Of a DNA stretch of 64,000 nt, positions 9,289 through 19,872 are shown in pieces. Within the stretch, counting starts at the first letter, position 1; each line of letters opens with the position of its first letter. The notes beneath the pieces were generated by a model that was given only the letters and a program-made list of their open reading frames with translations, was not told where the DNA came from and ran no database searches. Source of the DNA: WLMZ01 sp043753895 (GTDB lineage Bacteria > Actinomycetota > Acidimicrobiia > Acidimicrobiales > Ilumatobacteraceae). Location of the stretch: contig JAYUWK010000146.1 of NCBI GenBank assembly GCA_043753895.1, positions 62,001-126,000 on the forward strand, read 5' to 3'. The position numbers and the translations under genes were made by a program.

Positions 9289-10734
9289 TTGTCCGATACC
9301 TCGACCGCCACCTCATCTGCCTTTGGCACCTTTGATGAAGAGGGCAATTACACCCCCCGCCAGGTCATCTCCGACGACTTGGGCATGTCTTTCGCCGACG
9401 CAATTGCCGGCACGCTCGTAGAAGTCGAAGATGGCCAACTGGTGAACGGCACCGTTGTGAAGATCGACCGCGACGAAGTCCTGTTGGACATCGGGTACAA
9501 GAGCGAGGGCGTCATCCTCGCTCGCGAGCTGAGCATCCGTAACGACGTCAACCCGCACGAGATTGTCAAACTCGGCGAAAAGATCGAGGCGCTCGTTCTG
9601 CAGAAGGAAGACAAAGAGGGCCGTTTGCTGCTCTCCAAGAAGCGTGCTCAGTACGAGCGGGCGTGGGGCAACATCGAAAAGCTCAAGGAAGCCGATGGCA
9701 TGGTCGAAGGCCTCGTCATCGAAGTCGTCAAGGGCGGACTCATCGTCGACATCGGCCTGCGCGGCTTCTTGCCCGCATCGCTTGTCGAGCTGCGCCGTGT
9801 CCGCGATCTGCAGCCCTACGTCGGCAAGATGGTGCAAGCCAAGATCATCGAACTCGACAAGAACCGCAACAACGTGGTGCTCAGCCGTCGCGCGTATCTG
9901 GAAGAGACGCAGAAGGAAGCTCGCGACGAGTTCCTCACCAACCTCAAGCCCGGCGAGATCCGCTCCGGCGTCGTCAGCAGTGTCGTCAGCTTCGGTGCGT
10001 TCGTCGATCTCGGCGGCATGGACGGCCTCATCCACGTCAGCGAGTTGTCGTGGAAACACGTCGATCACCCGGGTGCCGTGGTGGCCGTCGGCGATCCCGT
10101 CACCGTACAAGTGCTCGATGTCGACTTCGATCGCGAGCGCATCAGCCTGTCGCTCAAGGCCACCCAGCAGGATCCGTGGCAGATCTTCGCCAACAGCCAC
10201 GAAGTGGGCCAGTTGGTCTACGGCCGCATCACCAAGCTCGTGCCGTTCGGCGCGTTCGCTCAGGTGGGCGAGGGCATCGAGGGTCTGGTGCACATCAGCG
10301 AAATGAGCGCTCACCACGTCGATTCACCCGAGCAGGTCGTCACGCCCGGCGAAGAACTGTGGGTCAAGATCATCGATCTCGATCTCGCCCGTCGTCGCAT
10401 CAGTTTGTCGATCAAGCAGGCTGCCGAGGGTGGCGAGTTGGCCGAGGAATACCGTCAGCACTTCGAGATGGACGAACACGGTAACTGGGCCGTCGGCGCC
10501 GACGATGTCGAGCGCGAAGCCGCGTGGGCCGAGTACTACGAGGAAAACGGTGGTGGTCCCGAGTCCGCTGAAGGAGATGGCGCAGCCGAAACGGCAGCTC
10601 CAACTGCAGCGGTCGCCGAAGAAGCCGTCACCGAAGAAGCCGTCACCGAAGAAGCCGTTAGCGAGGAAGCCGTTAGCGAGGACGCCGTTACCGAGGACGC
10701 CGTTACCGAAGCAGCGGTCACCGACGAGGACTGA
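9289..10734 (+). CDS. rpsA: 30S ribosomal protein S1
   Basis: Four S1 RNA-binding repeats are visible: about residues 35-105 (GTVVKIDRDEVLLDIGYKSEG), 120-185, 210-275 and 295-365 (GRITKLVPFGAFAQVG). This is the four-repeat actinobacterial form of S1, which helps recruit mRNA to the 30S subunit. The acidic C-terminal tail ends in a tandem 5-residue repeat. TTG 9289 gives the usual short N-terminus (SDTSTATSSAFGTFDEEGNY). ATG 9229 would add 20 unrelated residues, so the start is uncertain. Confidence 0.95.
   Translation: MSDTSTATSSAFGTFDEEGNYTPRQVISDDLGMSFADAIAGTLVEVEDGQLVNGTVVKIDRDEVLLDIGYKSEGVILARELSIRNDVNPHEIVKLGEKIEALVLQKEDKEGRLLLSKKRAQYERAWGNIEKLKEADGMVEGLVIEVVKGGLIVDIGLRGFLPASLVELRRVRDLQPYVGKMVQAKIIELDKNRNNVVLSRRAYLEETQKEARDEFLTNLKPGEIRSGVVSSVVSFGAFVDLGGMDGLIHVSELSWKHVDHPGAVVAVGDPVTVQVLDVDFDRERISLSLKATQQDPWQIFANSHEVGQLVYGRITKLVPFGAFAQVGEGIEGLVHISEMSAHHVDSPEQVVTPGEELWVKIIDLDLARRRISLSIKQAAEGGELAEEYRQHFEMDEHGNWAVGADDVEREAAWAEYYEENGGGPESAEGDGAAETAAPTAAVAEEAVTEEAVTEEAVSEEAVSEDAVTEDAVTEAAVTDED
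10621..10725 (+). repeat. Seven 15-bp tandem repeats in rpsA
   Basis: Seven consecutive 15-bp units encode E/D-A-V-[TS]-E/D blocks at the C-terminus of S1. Units 1 and 2 are identical (GAAGCCGTCACCGAA), units 3 and 4 are identical, and units 5 and 6 differ by one base. This pairwise pattern suggests growth by repeated duplication. The frame is preserved because the unit is a multiple of three. Confidence 0.9.
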
Positions 10735-10749
10735 CCTGCATATCCGGGT

Positions 10750-11385
10750 TCACTTCAAGCGGACAATGCCCATACGTACAGCCGTGAGCACGGCTTGCGT
10801 GCGGTCTCGGGCATCGAGCTTTTCATAGATCGAGGCGAGGTGGTTCTTCACCGTTTTCTGGCTGATGAACAATCGTGTCGCAATTTCGGTGGTGCCGAGA
10901 CCGTCGACGACGAGTTGCAGTACCTCTTCCTCGCGCGGGGAGATGATGGCTTCACCGTCGGACTCGACACCGCGCGCTGCGGTCAGCATGACTGCTGCGA
11001 GGTTTTTCGACAGCACGGTGTCGCCGTTTGTGGCGAGACGGATGGCTTCCACGACCTCGGTCATCGAGCAGTCTTTGGTGAGATACCCAGACACGCCCGC
11101 TCGCAACGCGGTGTTGATGATGTTGCGGTCCATGTGCATCGTCAGGATGATCACCTTCTGGCGACCGTCCGCTCTCAGCAGGCGGCGAGACGCCTCGATA
11201 CCGTCGACGATCGGCATCGACACATCCATCAGTACGACATCAGGTCGGAGCTCAAGCGCGAGCCGAACCCCGGTGTCGCCGTCTCCGGCTTCGCCGACCA
11301 CGCGGATGCCCTCGGCTTCGAGGCCACGGCGAAGGCCTTGGCGCAGCATGGTGTGGTCGTCGACGAGTAGTGCGGTCAATCCCAT
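10750..11385 (-). CDS. LuxR/NarL-family response regulator
   Basis: The 211-residue regulator has a receiver domain (ALLVDDHTMLRQGL; phospho-acceptor Asp in VVLMDVSMPIVDG; Lys in YLTKDCS) and a C-terminal LuxR-type HTH (ISPREEEVLQLVVDGLGTTEIATRLFIS in outline, KTVKNHLASIYEKL). Phosphorylation is expected to drive dimerisation and promoter binding. Its start overlaps the 3' end of the adjacent kinase gene by 10 bp, so the two are a coupled pair. Targets are unknown. Confidence 0.94.
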   Translation of the reverse strand: MGLTALLVDDHTMLRQGLRRGLEAEGIRVVGEAGDGDTGVRLALELRPDVVLMDVSMPIVDGIEASRRLLRADGRQKVIILTMHMDRNIINTALRAGVSGYLTKDCSMTEVVEAIRLATNGDTVLSKNLAAVMLTAARGVESDGEAIISPREEEVLQLVVDGLGTTEIATRLFISQKTVKNHLASIYEKLDARDRTQAVLTAVRMGIVRLK

Positions 11386-13136
11386 TGTCCTGCCCCCTGA
11401 GGTTGTCGGAGCCCGACGCGAACCACGGTACCGCCCGGTGATGATTCCGTGGTGAGTTGGGCACCGATACTCGCAGCGCGTTCGTGCATGCCCACCATGC
11501 CGTAGGAGTCAGCGCGGGCAGAATTCGTGGCGAGTCCGATGCCGTCGTCGCTGATCGTCAGCAGTGCGTGCGCAGGCGTGGAGATCCATGTGATCGACAC
11601 GCTCGTGGCTCGTGCGTGACGCTCTACGTTGATCAATGCCTCGCGGGCGATGTGCCAGATCTCGCGTTCCTGGGCAACGGTGAGGCGGTCGTGTTGGCTC
11701 GACTCGAAGATGATCGTCAAACCGCTCCGACTCCGGAGTCGATCGACGAACTGCCTCAGTGTCGATGTCAGGTCCTGCGTCTCAGAAACATCGGAGCGGA
11801 GGTCGTACAGGGTTTCGCGAACGTCGCCGATCATGCCCGTGACCTCATCGCGAAGTTCCTTGAGCGTGACCTCAACCGACTCACCACGCGCAGCAGCACC
11901 GATAGACCGGTCGAGTTCGAAACCCAGGAAGGCAAGCGACGAGCCAATGTGATCATGGATGTCGCGGGCAATTCGGTTGCGCTCCTCGTCGGCAGACACA
12001 ATTCGTAGCCGCTGGAACAAGCGGGCGTTGTCGATAGCGATACCGAACGGTTCGGCAAGGCCGTGCAGGATCTCGGCCTGCTGTTGCGCGAAGTGTGCCG
12101 GTTCGAGCGACTCGACTGCGATGATGCCGATCACGGCGCCGCGGGCGCGCAAGGCGGCGTACAGCCCGGAACGTGCTAGCGGGCCGAGTCCGCCGATCGG
12201 CTCGAGCTCGTCGCGACGTACCGTCTTGGGTGCGCGCAGCGCCTCGTGCACGGTCTCGGGGAGGCCATTGCGAGTGGAGGCGGCGGCGGCGGCGGCGGCC
12301 GAGTATCCCTGAATCTGTACTGGCTCGAGCCCACTGGTGATGTCGCTATACAGCAGAATCGTCAACATGCTGTGGTCGATGAGCGACTGCACCCGCGCGA
12401 CAGTTGAGTTCAAGACGTCGCGGAGGTCCAATGACGCGGGCAGGGTCTGGGCCACGCGTTGCAGTGAGAACAGCAACGCATTGGCCTCAGCCAATCGCCC
12501 AACGCGATCGAGCGCCGCCTGTTGATGGCGGGCAGAGTCGAGCGAAGCGCGGTGCGACAGACCGCTCGTGACGGCCACGAGCAGTAACAGCGCGAGCCAC
12601 AGAACCGCTTCACGAAGGCCCTGCCGTGCACCCACGTCCTTGAGGTACTGCACGGTGATGATGGCCGTGGCGCCCAGCCCGAGTTGGGCACTGAACAGGA
12701 TGCCGCCCACGAATCCGGCCAGCATGCACGTGGGCACCAGGCAGAGCGCGAGCGGCGATGCCCAGCCACCGGTGACCAGAACGGCGCTCGTGATGAGCAC
12801 GAGTTCGACAACAACGCGCCACCTCGTGCGATTATCGTTGCGATACGCGATCGGTCGTAAAATGACAGACACGGTGTAGGCCGCGACGATCGCGCTAGCC
12901 ACCAACCACGACCAGTTCGACCGGTTGTAAAACTCGGCGCCCCGGATGATCGACCCGACCAATGCGGCGATTCGAAAGGGCAGCAATGGTGCCGCCTCGA
13001 TGGTGGCGACGAGCCCAGCAGTGCCGTGGCGATTCGGTGCGGAGCGGCCGTCAACCCCGCCTGCAGCCGGGGGATTCCGTCTGCGCTCGACCAGCGGCCA
13101 CGACAACGGTTCGCTCTCGGCGGCTTCGTGGCTCAC
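11376..13136 (-). CDS. Membrane sensor histidine kinase, HisKA_3 type
   Basis: The 586-residue kinase starts at GTG 13136, which leaves a 39-bp divergent gap to coaE. Longer frames would run into coaE. Five or six membrane helices (about 45-205) form the sensor part, then comes a GAF-like domain (about 235-385). The HisKA_3 segment is NRIARDIHDHIGSSLAFLGF with the phospho-acceptor His. The HATPase domain shows IAREALINVERHARATSV, ISDDGIGL and the final GGTVVRVGL. This is NarX/DesK-like architecture. It is translationally coupled to the LuxR-type regulator downstream. The signal sensed is unknown. Confidence 0.9.
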   Translation of the reverse strand: MSHEAAESEPLSWPLVERRRNPPAAGGVDGRSAPNRHGTAGLVATIEAAPLLPFRIAALVGSIIRGAEFYNRSNWSWLVASAIVAAYTVSVILRPIAYRNDNRTRWRVVVELVLITSAVLVTGGWASPLALCLVPTCMLAGFVGGILFSAQLGLGATAIITVQYLKDVGARQGLREAVLWLALLLLVAVTSGLSHRASLDSARHQQAALDRVGRLAEANALLFSLQRVAQTLPASLDLRDVLNSTVARVQSLIDHSMLTILLYSDITSGLEPVQIQGYSAAAAAAASTRNGLPETVHEALRAPKTVRRDELEPIGGLGPLARSGLYAALRARGAVIGIIAVESLEPAHFAQQQAEILHGLAEPFGIAIDNARLFQRLRIVSADEERNRIARDIHDHIGSSLAFLGFELDRSIGAAARGESVEVTLKELRDEVTGMIGDVRETLYDLRSDVSETQDLTSTLRQFVDRLRSRSGLTIIFESSQHDRLTVAQEREIWHIAREALINVERHARATSVSITWISTPAHALLTISDDGIGLATNSARADSYGMVGMHERAASIGAQLTTESSPGGTVVRVGLRQPQGAGQWD

Positions 13137-13175
13137 GTTCGTGATGGTAGCGGTGTGGCTTGCTACCGTCGTCGC

Positions 13176-13844
13176 ATGATCGTTGTAGGTCTCACGGGTG
13201 GCATTGGTTCCGGCAAGTCGACCGTCTCGGAAGGCCTCGCCGAGTTGGGGGCTGTCATCATCGATGCAGATGCGATGACCAAGGAATTGCAGCAACCCGG
13301 AGAGCCGGTATTCAACGCGATCGTCGAGCGCTTTGGCAACGACATCGTTGCTGCCGACGGTTCACTCGATCGGCTCGCGCTTGCAGCCATTGTGTTTCCT
13401 GACCCGGAGATCCTCAAGGAGTTGAACGCAATCGTGCATCCCGTGGTAGGCGGCGCGATCCGTGGACGTATTCGCGAACACCTATCCACCGACCACATCG
13501 TGGTGCTCGACGTTCCGTTGCTTATCGAGAACACGCGGTATCCGATTGCAGGGGTGGCCGTGGTCGACACACCGATCGAGGTCGCGATCAATCGTCTGGT
13601 CACGTTTCGGGGTATGGACGAAACCGATGCACGTGCCCGAATGGCTCGCCAGGCCACGCGTGAGGAACGTCTGGCCAAGGCCGATTTCGCGATCGACAAT
13701 TCGGGAGATCGCGACGCACTGATGGCCCAACTTCCAGCGCTGTGGTCGTGGATGCGGAGCCTTCCACCGGTTGCCGTCGACGACACCCGCCTCGCCGATC
13801 CGGCCGATTCGGCACCGCCGAGCGATGGCAAGAGTCTGGCGTAG
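13176..13844 (+). CDS. coaE: Dephospho-CoA kinase
   Basis: The 222-residue enzyme phosphorylates dephospho-CoA in the last step of CoA synthesis. The P-loop is GLTGGIGSGKST at the N-terminus, followed by IIDADAMTKELQQPG. The lid and core motifs VVLDVPLLIENTRY and ARMARQATREERLAKADF are present, with a DNSGD near the end. The C-terminal about 25 residues are a low-complexity Asp/Ala/Pro tail. ATG 13176 is adopted. The 64-bp gap to uvrB holds an SOS box. Confidence 0.95.
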   Translation: MIVVGLTGGIGSGKSTVSEGLAELGAVIIDADAMTKELQQPGEPVFNAIVERFGNDIVAADGSLDRLALAAIVFPDPEILKELNAIVHPVVGGAIRGRIREHLSTDHIVVLDVPLLIENTRYPIAGVAVVDTPIEVAINRLVTFRGMDETDARARMARQATREERLAKADFAIDNSGDRDALMAQLPALWSWMRSLPPVAVDDTRLADPADSAPPSDGKSLA

Positions 13845-13878
13845 CTCGCGTCGCTCGGTGCCGATGGCATGTCGGTAG

Positions 13879-13892
13879 CGAACACCTGTTCG
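13879..13892. promoter_or_regulatory. LexA-type SOS box upstream of uvrB
   Basis: CGAACACCTGTTCG is a perfect inverted repeat (CGAAC-N4-GTTCG) matching the actinobacterial and Bacillus-type LexA operator. It ends 16 bp before the uvrB GTG. A TACACT element at 13896-13901 lies just downstream and could be a -10. Binding would repress uvrB until DNA damage. No matching box is seen before uvrA, uvrC or polA. Confidence 0.82.
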
Positions 13893-13908
13893 CTGATACA
13901 CTGATCGG

Positions 13909-15927
13909 GTGATTCCGTTCAAGGTTGTCTCCGACTTTGCGCCTGCGGGCGACCAGCCCAAGGCCATCGCCCAACTGAGCGAGGGCATTGAGACCGGGCT
14001 TCGCTTCCAGACGCTGCTGGGCATCACCGGATCCGGTAAGTCGGCCACCATTGCCTGGACTATCGAGAACGTGCAGAAGCCCACGCTGATTCTGGCGCCC
14101 AACAAGTCCCTCGCGGCACAGTTGGCACAGGAGATGCGCGAGTTCTTTCCCGACAACCGTGTCGAGTACTTCGTCAGTTATTACGACTACTACCAGCCCG
14201 AAGCCTACATTGCCTCCAGCGATACCTACATCGAGAAAGACTCCTCGATCAACGACGAAATTGATCGGCTGCGCCACAGTGCTACGGCAGCGTTGCTCAC
14301 CCGGCGCGACACCATCGTGGTCGCGTCGGTCAGTTGCATTTACGGGATGGGCAACCCCGAGGAATACAAGGGTCAGCTGCTCGAACTCCACACCGGCGTC
14401 GACTACGACCAGCGCAGCATCTTGCGCCGGCTTGTCGATCTGCAGTTCGATCGCAACGACATCGCGCTCGGCCGTGGCAAGTTCCGTGTGCGCGGCGACA
14501 CCATCGAGATCCACCCCTCCTACGACGAGACGGTGCTGCGCATCGAGATGTTCGGTGACACGGTCGATCGCATCACGGTCATCGATCCGCTCACTGGAGA
14601 ACAGCTCAACGAGATGAGCCAAGTAATGATATTCCCGGCCACGCACTATGTGGCGGGCGACGAGCGCATGCGCAAGGCTGTCATCGGCATCGAGGCCGAA
14701 CTGCAGACGCGCCTTGCCCAGTTCGAGACCGAGGGCAAATTGCTCGAGGCGCAGCGGCTGCGTATGCGTACGCAATACGACCTCGAGATGATCCAAGAGG
14801 TCGGATACTGCAACGGCATCGAGAACTACTCCATGCACATCGATGGTCGCACACACGGCGAACCGCCGTTCACGCTCATCGACTACTTCCCCGACGACTT
14901 TTTGCTGGTCATCGACGAAAGCCATGTTGCGGTGCCGCAACTGCACGGCCAGTACATGGGCGACCTGAGCCGCAAGGACCAACTCGTCGAACACGGCTTC
15001 CGTTTGCCGAGCGCACGTGACAATCGGCCGCTGCGATTCGAAGAGGTGCTCGAACGTATTCCGCAGTGTGTGTTCCTGTCGGCCACGCCATCGCAGTACG
15101 AACTGAAGGTCTCCCAGCAGGTGGTCGAGCAGATCGTGCGGCCCACCGGTCTCATCGACCCCGAGGTCATCGTGAAGCCCACCAAAGGCCAGATCGACGA
15201 CCTCATCGAGAACGTGAATGCGCGTGTGGCGCAGGGCGACCGAGTGCTCATCACCACGCTCACCAAGAAGATGGCCGAGGATCTCACCGAGTACCTGCTC
15301 GAGCATGGTCTCCGAGTGCGTTACTTGCACAGCAACATCGACACCATCCAGCGCATCGAAACCCTGCGCGGACTCCGACTCGGTGAGTTCGACGCGCTCG
15401 TCGGCATCAACCTGTTGCGAGAGGGCCTCGACCTGCCGGAGGTGTCGCTCGTGGCCATTCTCGATGCCGACAAGGAAGGCTTCCTGCGCAGCGAGACCTC
15501 GCTCATCCAGACGATGGGTCGCGCCGCCCGTAACGTAGATGGTCAGGTCATCATGTACGCCGACCGCATCACCAACTCGATGACCAAGGCCATCGAGGAG
15601 ACCCAGCGTCGTCGCGAGCGTCAGATCGCCTACAACCTGGAACACGGCATCAACCCGCAGACGATCCGCAAAGCCGTCGGCGACATCTTGTCGCTGCTGC
15701 GTCCCGACTCGTCGTCGCCTGTGCCCGGCAAGGATCGCCGCAAGCAGCGCGAGCGCGACAAAGTGCAACGCGAACTCAAGACGCTGCCCCAGCAAGAACT
15801 CGCCCGGCTCATCCTCACGCTCGAGGAGGAAATGCACGAAGCCTCTGTCGAGTTGCGCTTCGAGTACGCGGCGCGTCTGCGTGACGAAATCAACGACCTG
15901 CGCCGCGAACTTCGCGATGCGGGCTGA
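13909..15927 (+). CDS. uvrB: UvrABC excinuclease subunit B
   Basis: The 672-residue DNA-damage verification helicase starts at GTG 13909. Motifs are Walker A GITGSGKSATIAW, the beta-hairpin region VSYYDYYQPEAYI, DEIDRLRHSAT, the Walker B box LLVIDESHVAVPQ and motif VI QTMGRAARN. A C-terminal UVR domain (LEEEMHEASVELRFEYAARLRDEI in outline) contacts UvrC and UvrA. Size is normal. It is preceded by a LexA-type SOS box, so DNA damage should induce it. uvrA begins 34 bp later on the same strand. Confidence 0.98.
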   Translation: MIPFKVVSDFAPAGDQPKAIAQLSEGIETGLRFQTLLGITGSGKSATIAWTIENVQKPTLILAPNKSLAAQLAQEMREFFPDNRVEYFVSYYDYYQPEAYIASSDTYIEKDSSINDEIDRLRHSATAALLTRRDTIVVASVSCIYGMGNPEEYKGQLLELHTGVDYDQRSILRRLVDLQFDRNDIALGRGKFRVRGDTIEIHPSYDETVLRIEMFGDTVDRITVIDPLTGEQLNEMSQVMIFPATHYVAGDERMRKAVIGIEAELQTRLAQFETEGKLLEAQRLRMRTQYDLEMIQEVGYCNGIENYSMHIDGRTHGEPPFTLIDYFPDDFLLVIDESHVAVPQLHGQYMGDLSRKDQLVEHGFRLPSARDNRPLRFEEVLERIPQCVFLSATPSQYELKVSQQVVEQIVRPTGLIDPEVIVKPTKGQIDDLIENVNARVAQGDRVLITTLTKKMAEDLTEYLLEHGLRVRYLHSNIDTIQRIETLRGLRLGEFDALVGINLLREGLDLPEVSLVAILDADKEGFLRSETSLIQTMGRAARNVDGQVIMYADRITNSMTKAIEETQRRRERQIAYNLEHGINPQTIRKAVGDILSLLRPDSSSPVPGKDRRKQRERDKVQRELKTLPQQELARLILTLEEEMHEASVELRFEYAARLRDEINDLRRELRDAG

Positions 15928-15961
15928 CCCCTTCACCACTTCTCCTGGATAGGTTCGCCAC

Positions 15962-18805
<2,844 letters not shown>

Positions 18806-18869
18806 GCGCCCACGCGCGCCGGCTGGGGCTGTCGTGCCCGCGAGCTACGCCTCGGCACGTCAGGGGTCT

Positions 18870-18893
18870 GTTAAAAAACCACGTGACACGTGG
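18870..18893 (-). terminator. Rho-independent terminator for the rhomboid-like gene
   Basis: On the minus strand, 30 bases past the rhomboid-like gene stop, an inverted repeat CCACGTGTCACGTGG (stem of six pairs with a short loop) is followed directly by TTTTTTAA. This is a canonical intrinsic terminator. It also separates the gene from the convergent uvrA. Confidence 0.75.
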
Positions 18894-18922
18894 CGATTTC
18901 ACCACACCCCCGGCAGCTTGGG

Positions 18923-19804
18923 TCAGGTGCCCTTCTTGCGTAGTCGTTTGCTGGCTTCGTTAAGCCGCTTCTTCTCATCGCTCGTGAGACTGTCCATGCC
19001 CACCAGAGCGATCTTGTCGAGGATGCGGTCCACCTCGGCCTGATCCTGCATGGGTGTGTACGTGGGAGTGCTGGGCCATCCGCCGTCGATGACCACGGCT
19101 GCGCCAGTTCCACGCTTGGTGGGCTTGCGTTTGGGCGGTTTCGCGGGGCGCGACTTGCCGAGGGTGATGGGTGGCAGCCAGTGCAGTTCGTTGAGCATGC
19201 CGAAACTTCGTACAGCCCACACGGCAGTGGCGATGCTGATGAGCAGCACGATGATGAGCTCGTAGGCGCCATCGGCGTTGTACTGCAAGATCTCGATGCC
19301 CACGAAGACAACCGCGATGATCCACGCTGGAATACCGAAGAAGAACGGAGCCTTCGGATACTGGGCGACGAACACGACAAACAGCGCCACCTCGATCTGA
19401 TGGATCGAGTACAGGTTCACGTTCAGCGCCGTGGCGGCGAGGCCGGAGATGAGCGCGATCAACGTGAGTGTCCATGCGAACTTGGCGCGCCCGATCTGGT
19501 TCTCGACCTCTTTACCGAAGTACCAGAACAACGCGATGGAGACAACGTTCCAGATCGCCTGGTTGCCGGCGAGGTTGTTGGTGATGGGCCAGGTGAACAG
19601 ACGCCACACCTGGCCGCCGCGTACTTCGCTGGCGATCAGCGCTGTGTGCGACCATGCCTCGGCGTTGGCGGACCAGACGAAGAGTGAGATGACGCACATC
19701 GCGGTGACCAGCACGGTGGTGGTGATGTCGAGCGAACCGACGCGGAACCACGGGTCGGTGTGGCCGCGACGGGACGGGAACGAGAACTGGTAGCGACCTG
19801 CCAT
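18923..19804 (-). CDS. Rhomboid-fold membrane protein lacking catalytic motifs, DUF6576-like tail
   Basis: The 293-residue protein starts at ATG 19804. The N-terminal membrane domain (about 25-205) shows rhomboid-like landmarks: VWRLFTWPITNN, then NVVSIALFWYFGKEVENQIG. The catalytic GxSG Ser loop and the later membrane His are not found, so it is probably a non-proteolytic rhomboid relative. The C-terminus (ILDKIALVGMDSLTSDEKKRL) resembles the DUF6576 segment appended to many bacterial rhomboids. It sits convergent to uvrA and divergent from uvrC. Role unknown. Confidence 0.75.
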   Translation of the reverse strand: MAGRYQFSFPSRRGHTDPWFRVGSLDITTTVLVTAMCVISLFVWSANAEAWSHTALIASEVRGGQVWRLFTWPITNNLAGNQAIWNVVSIALFWYFGKEVENQIGRAKFAWTLTLIALISGLAATALNVNLYSIHQIEVALFVVFVAQYPKAPFFFGIPAWIIAVVFVGIEILQYNADGAYELIIVLLISIATAVWAVRSFGMLNELHWLPPITLGKSRPAKPPKRKPTKRGTGAAVVIDGGWPSTPTYTPMQDQAEVDRILDKIALVGMDSLTSDEKKRLNEASKRLRKKGT

Positions 19805-19872
19805 CGGCGCAACCCTACCGTTGCCGTCGGTTGTGTCGCGGACAGCCGGATGGTGTGGCACATGCTTCTCGT

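Noticed and set aside
12285..12300. GGC-repeat (GGCGGCGGCGGC) inside the kinase gene
   Set aside because: It encodes a short Ala run in the HK linker, is too short to be a repeat element, and fits the local composition.
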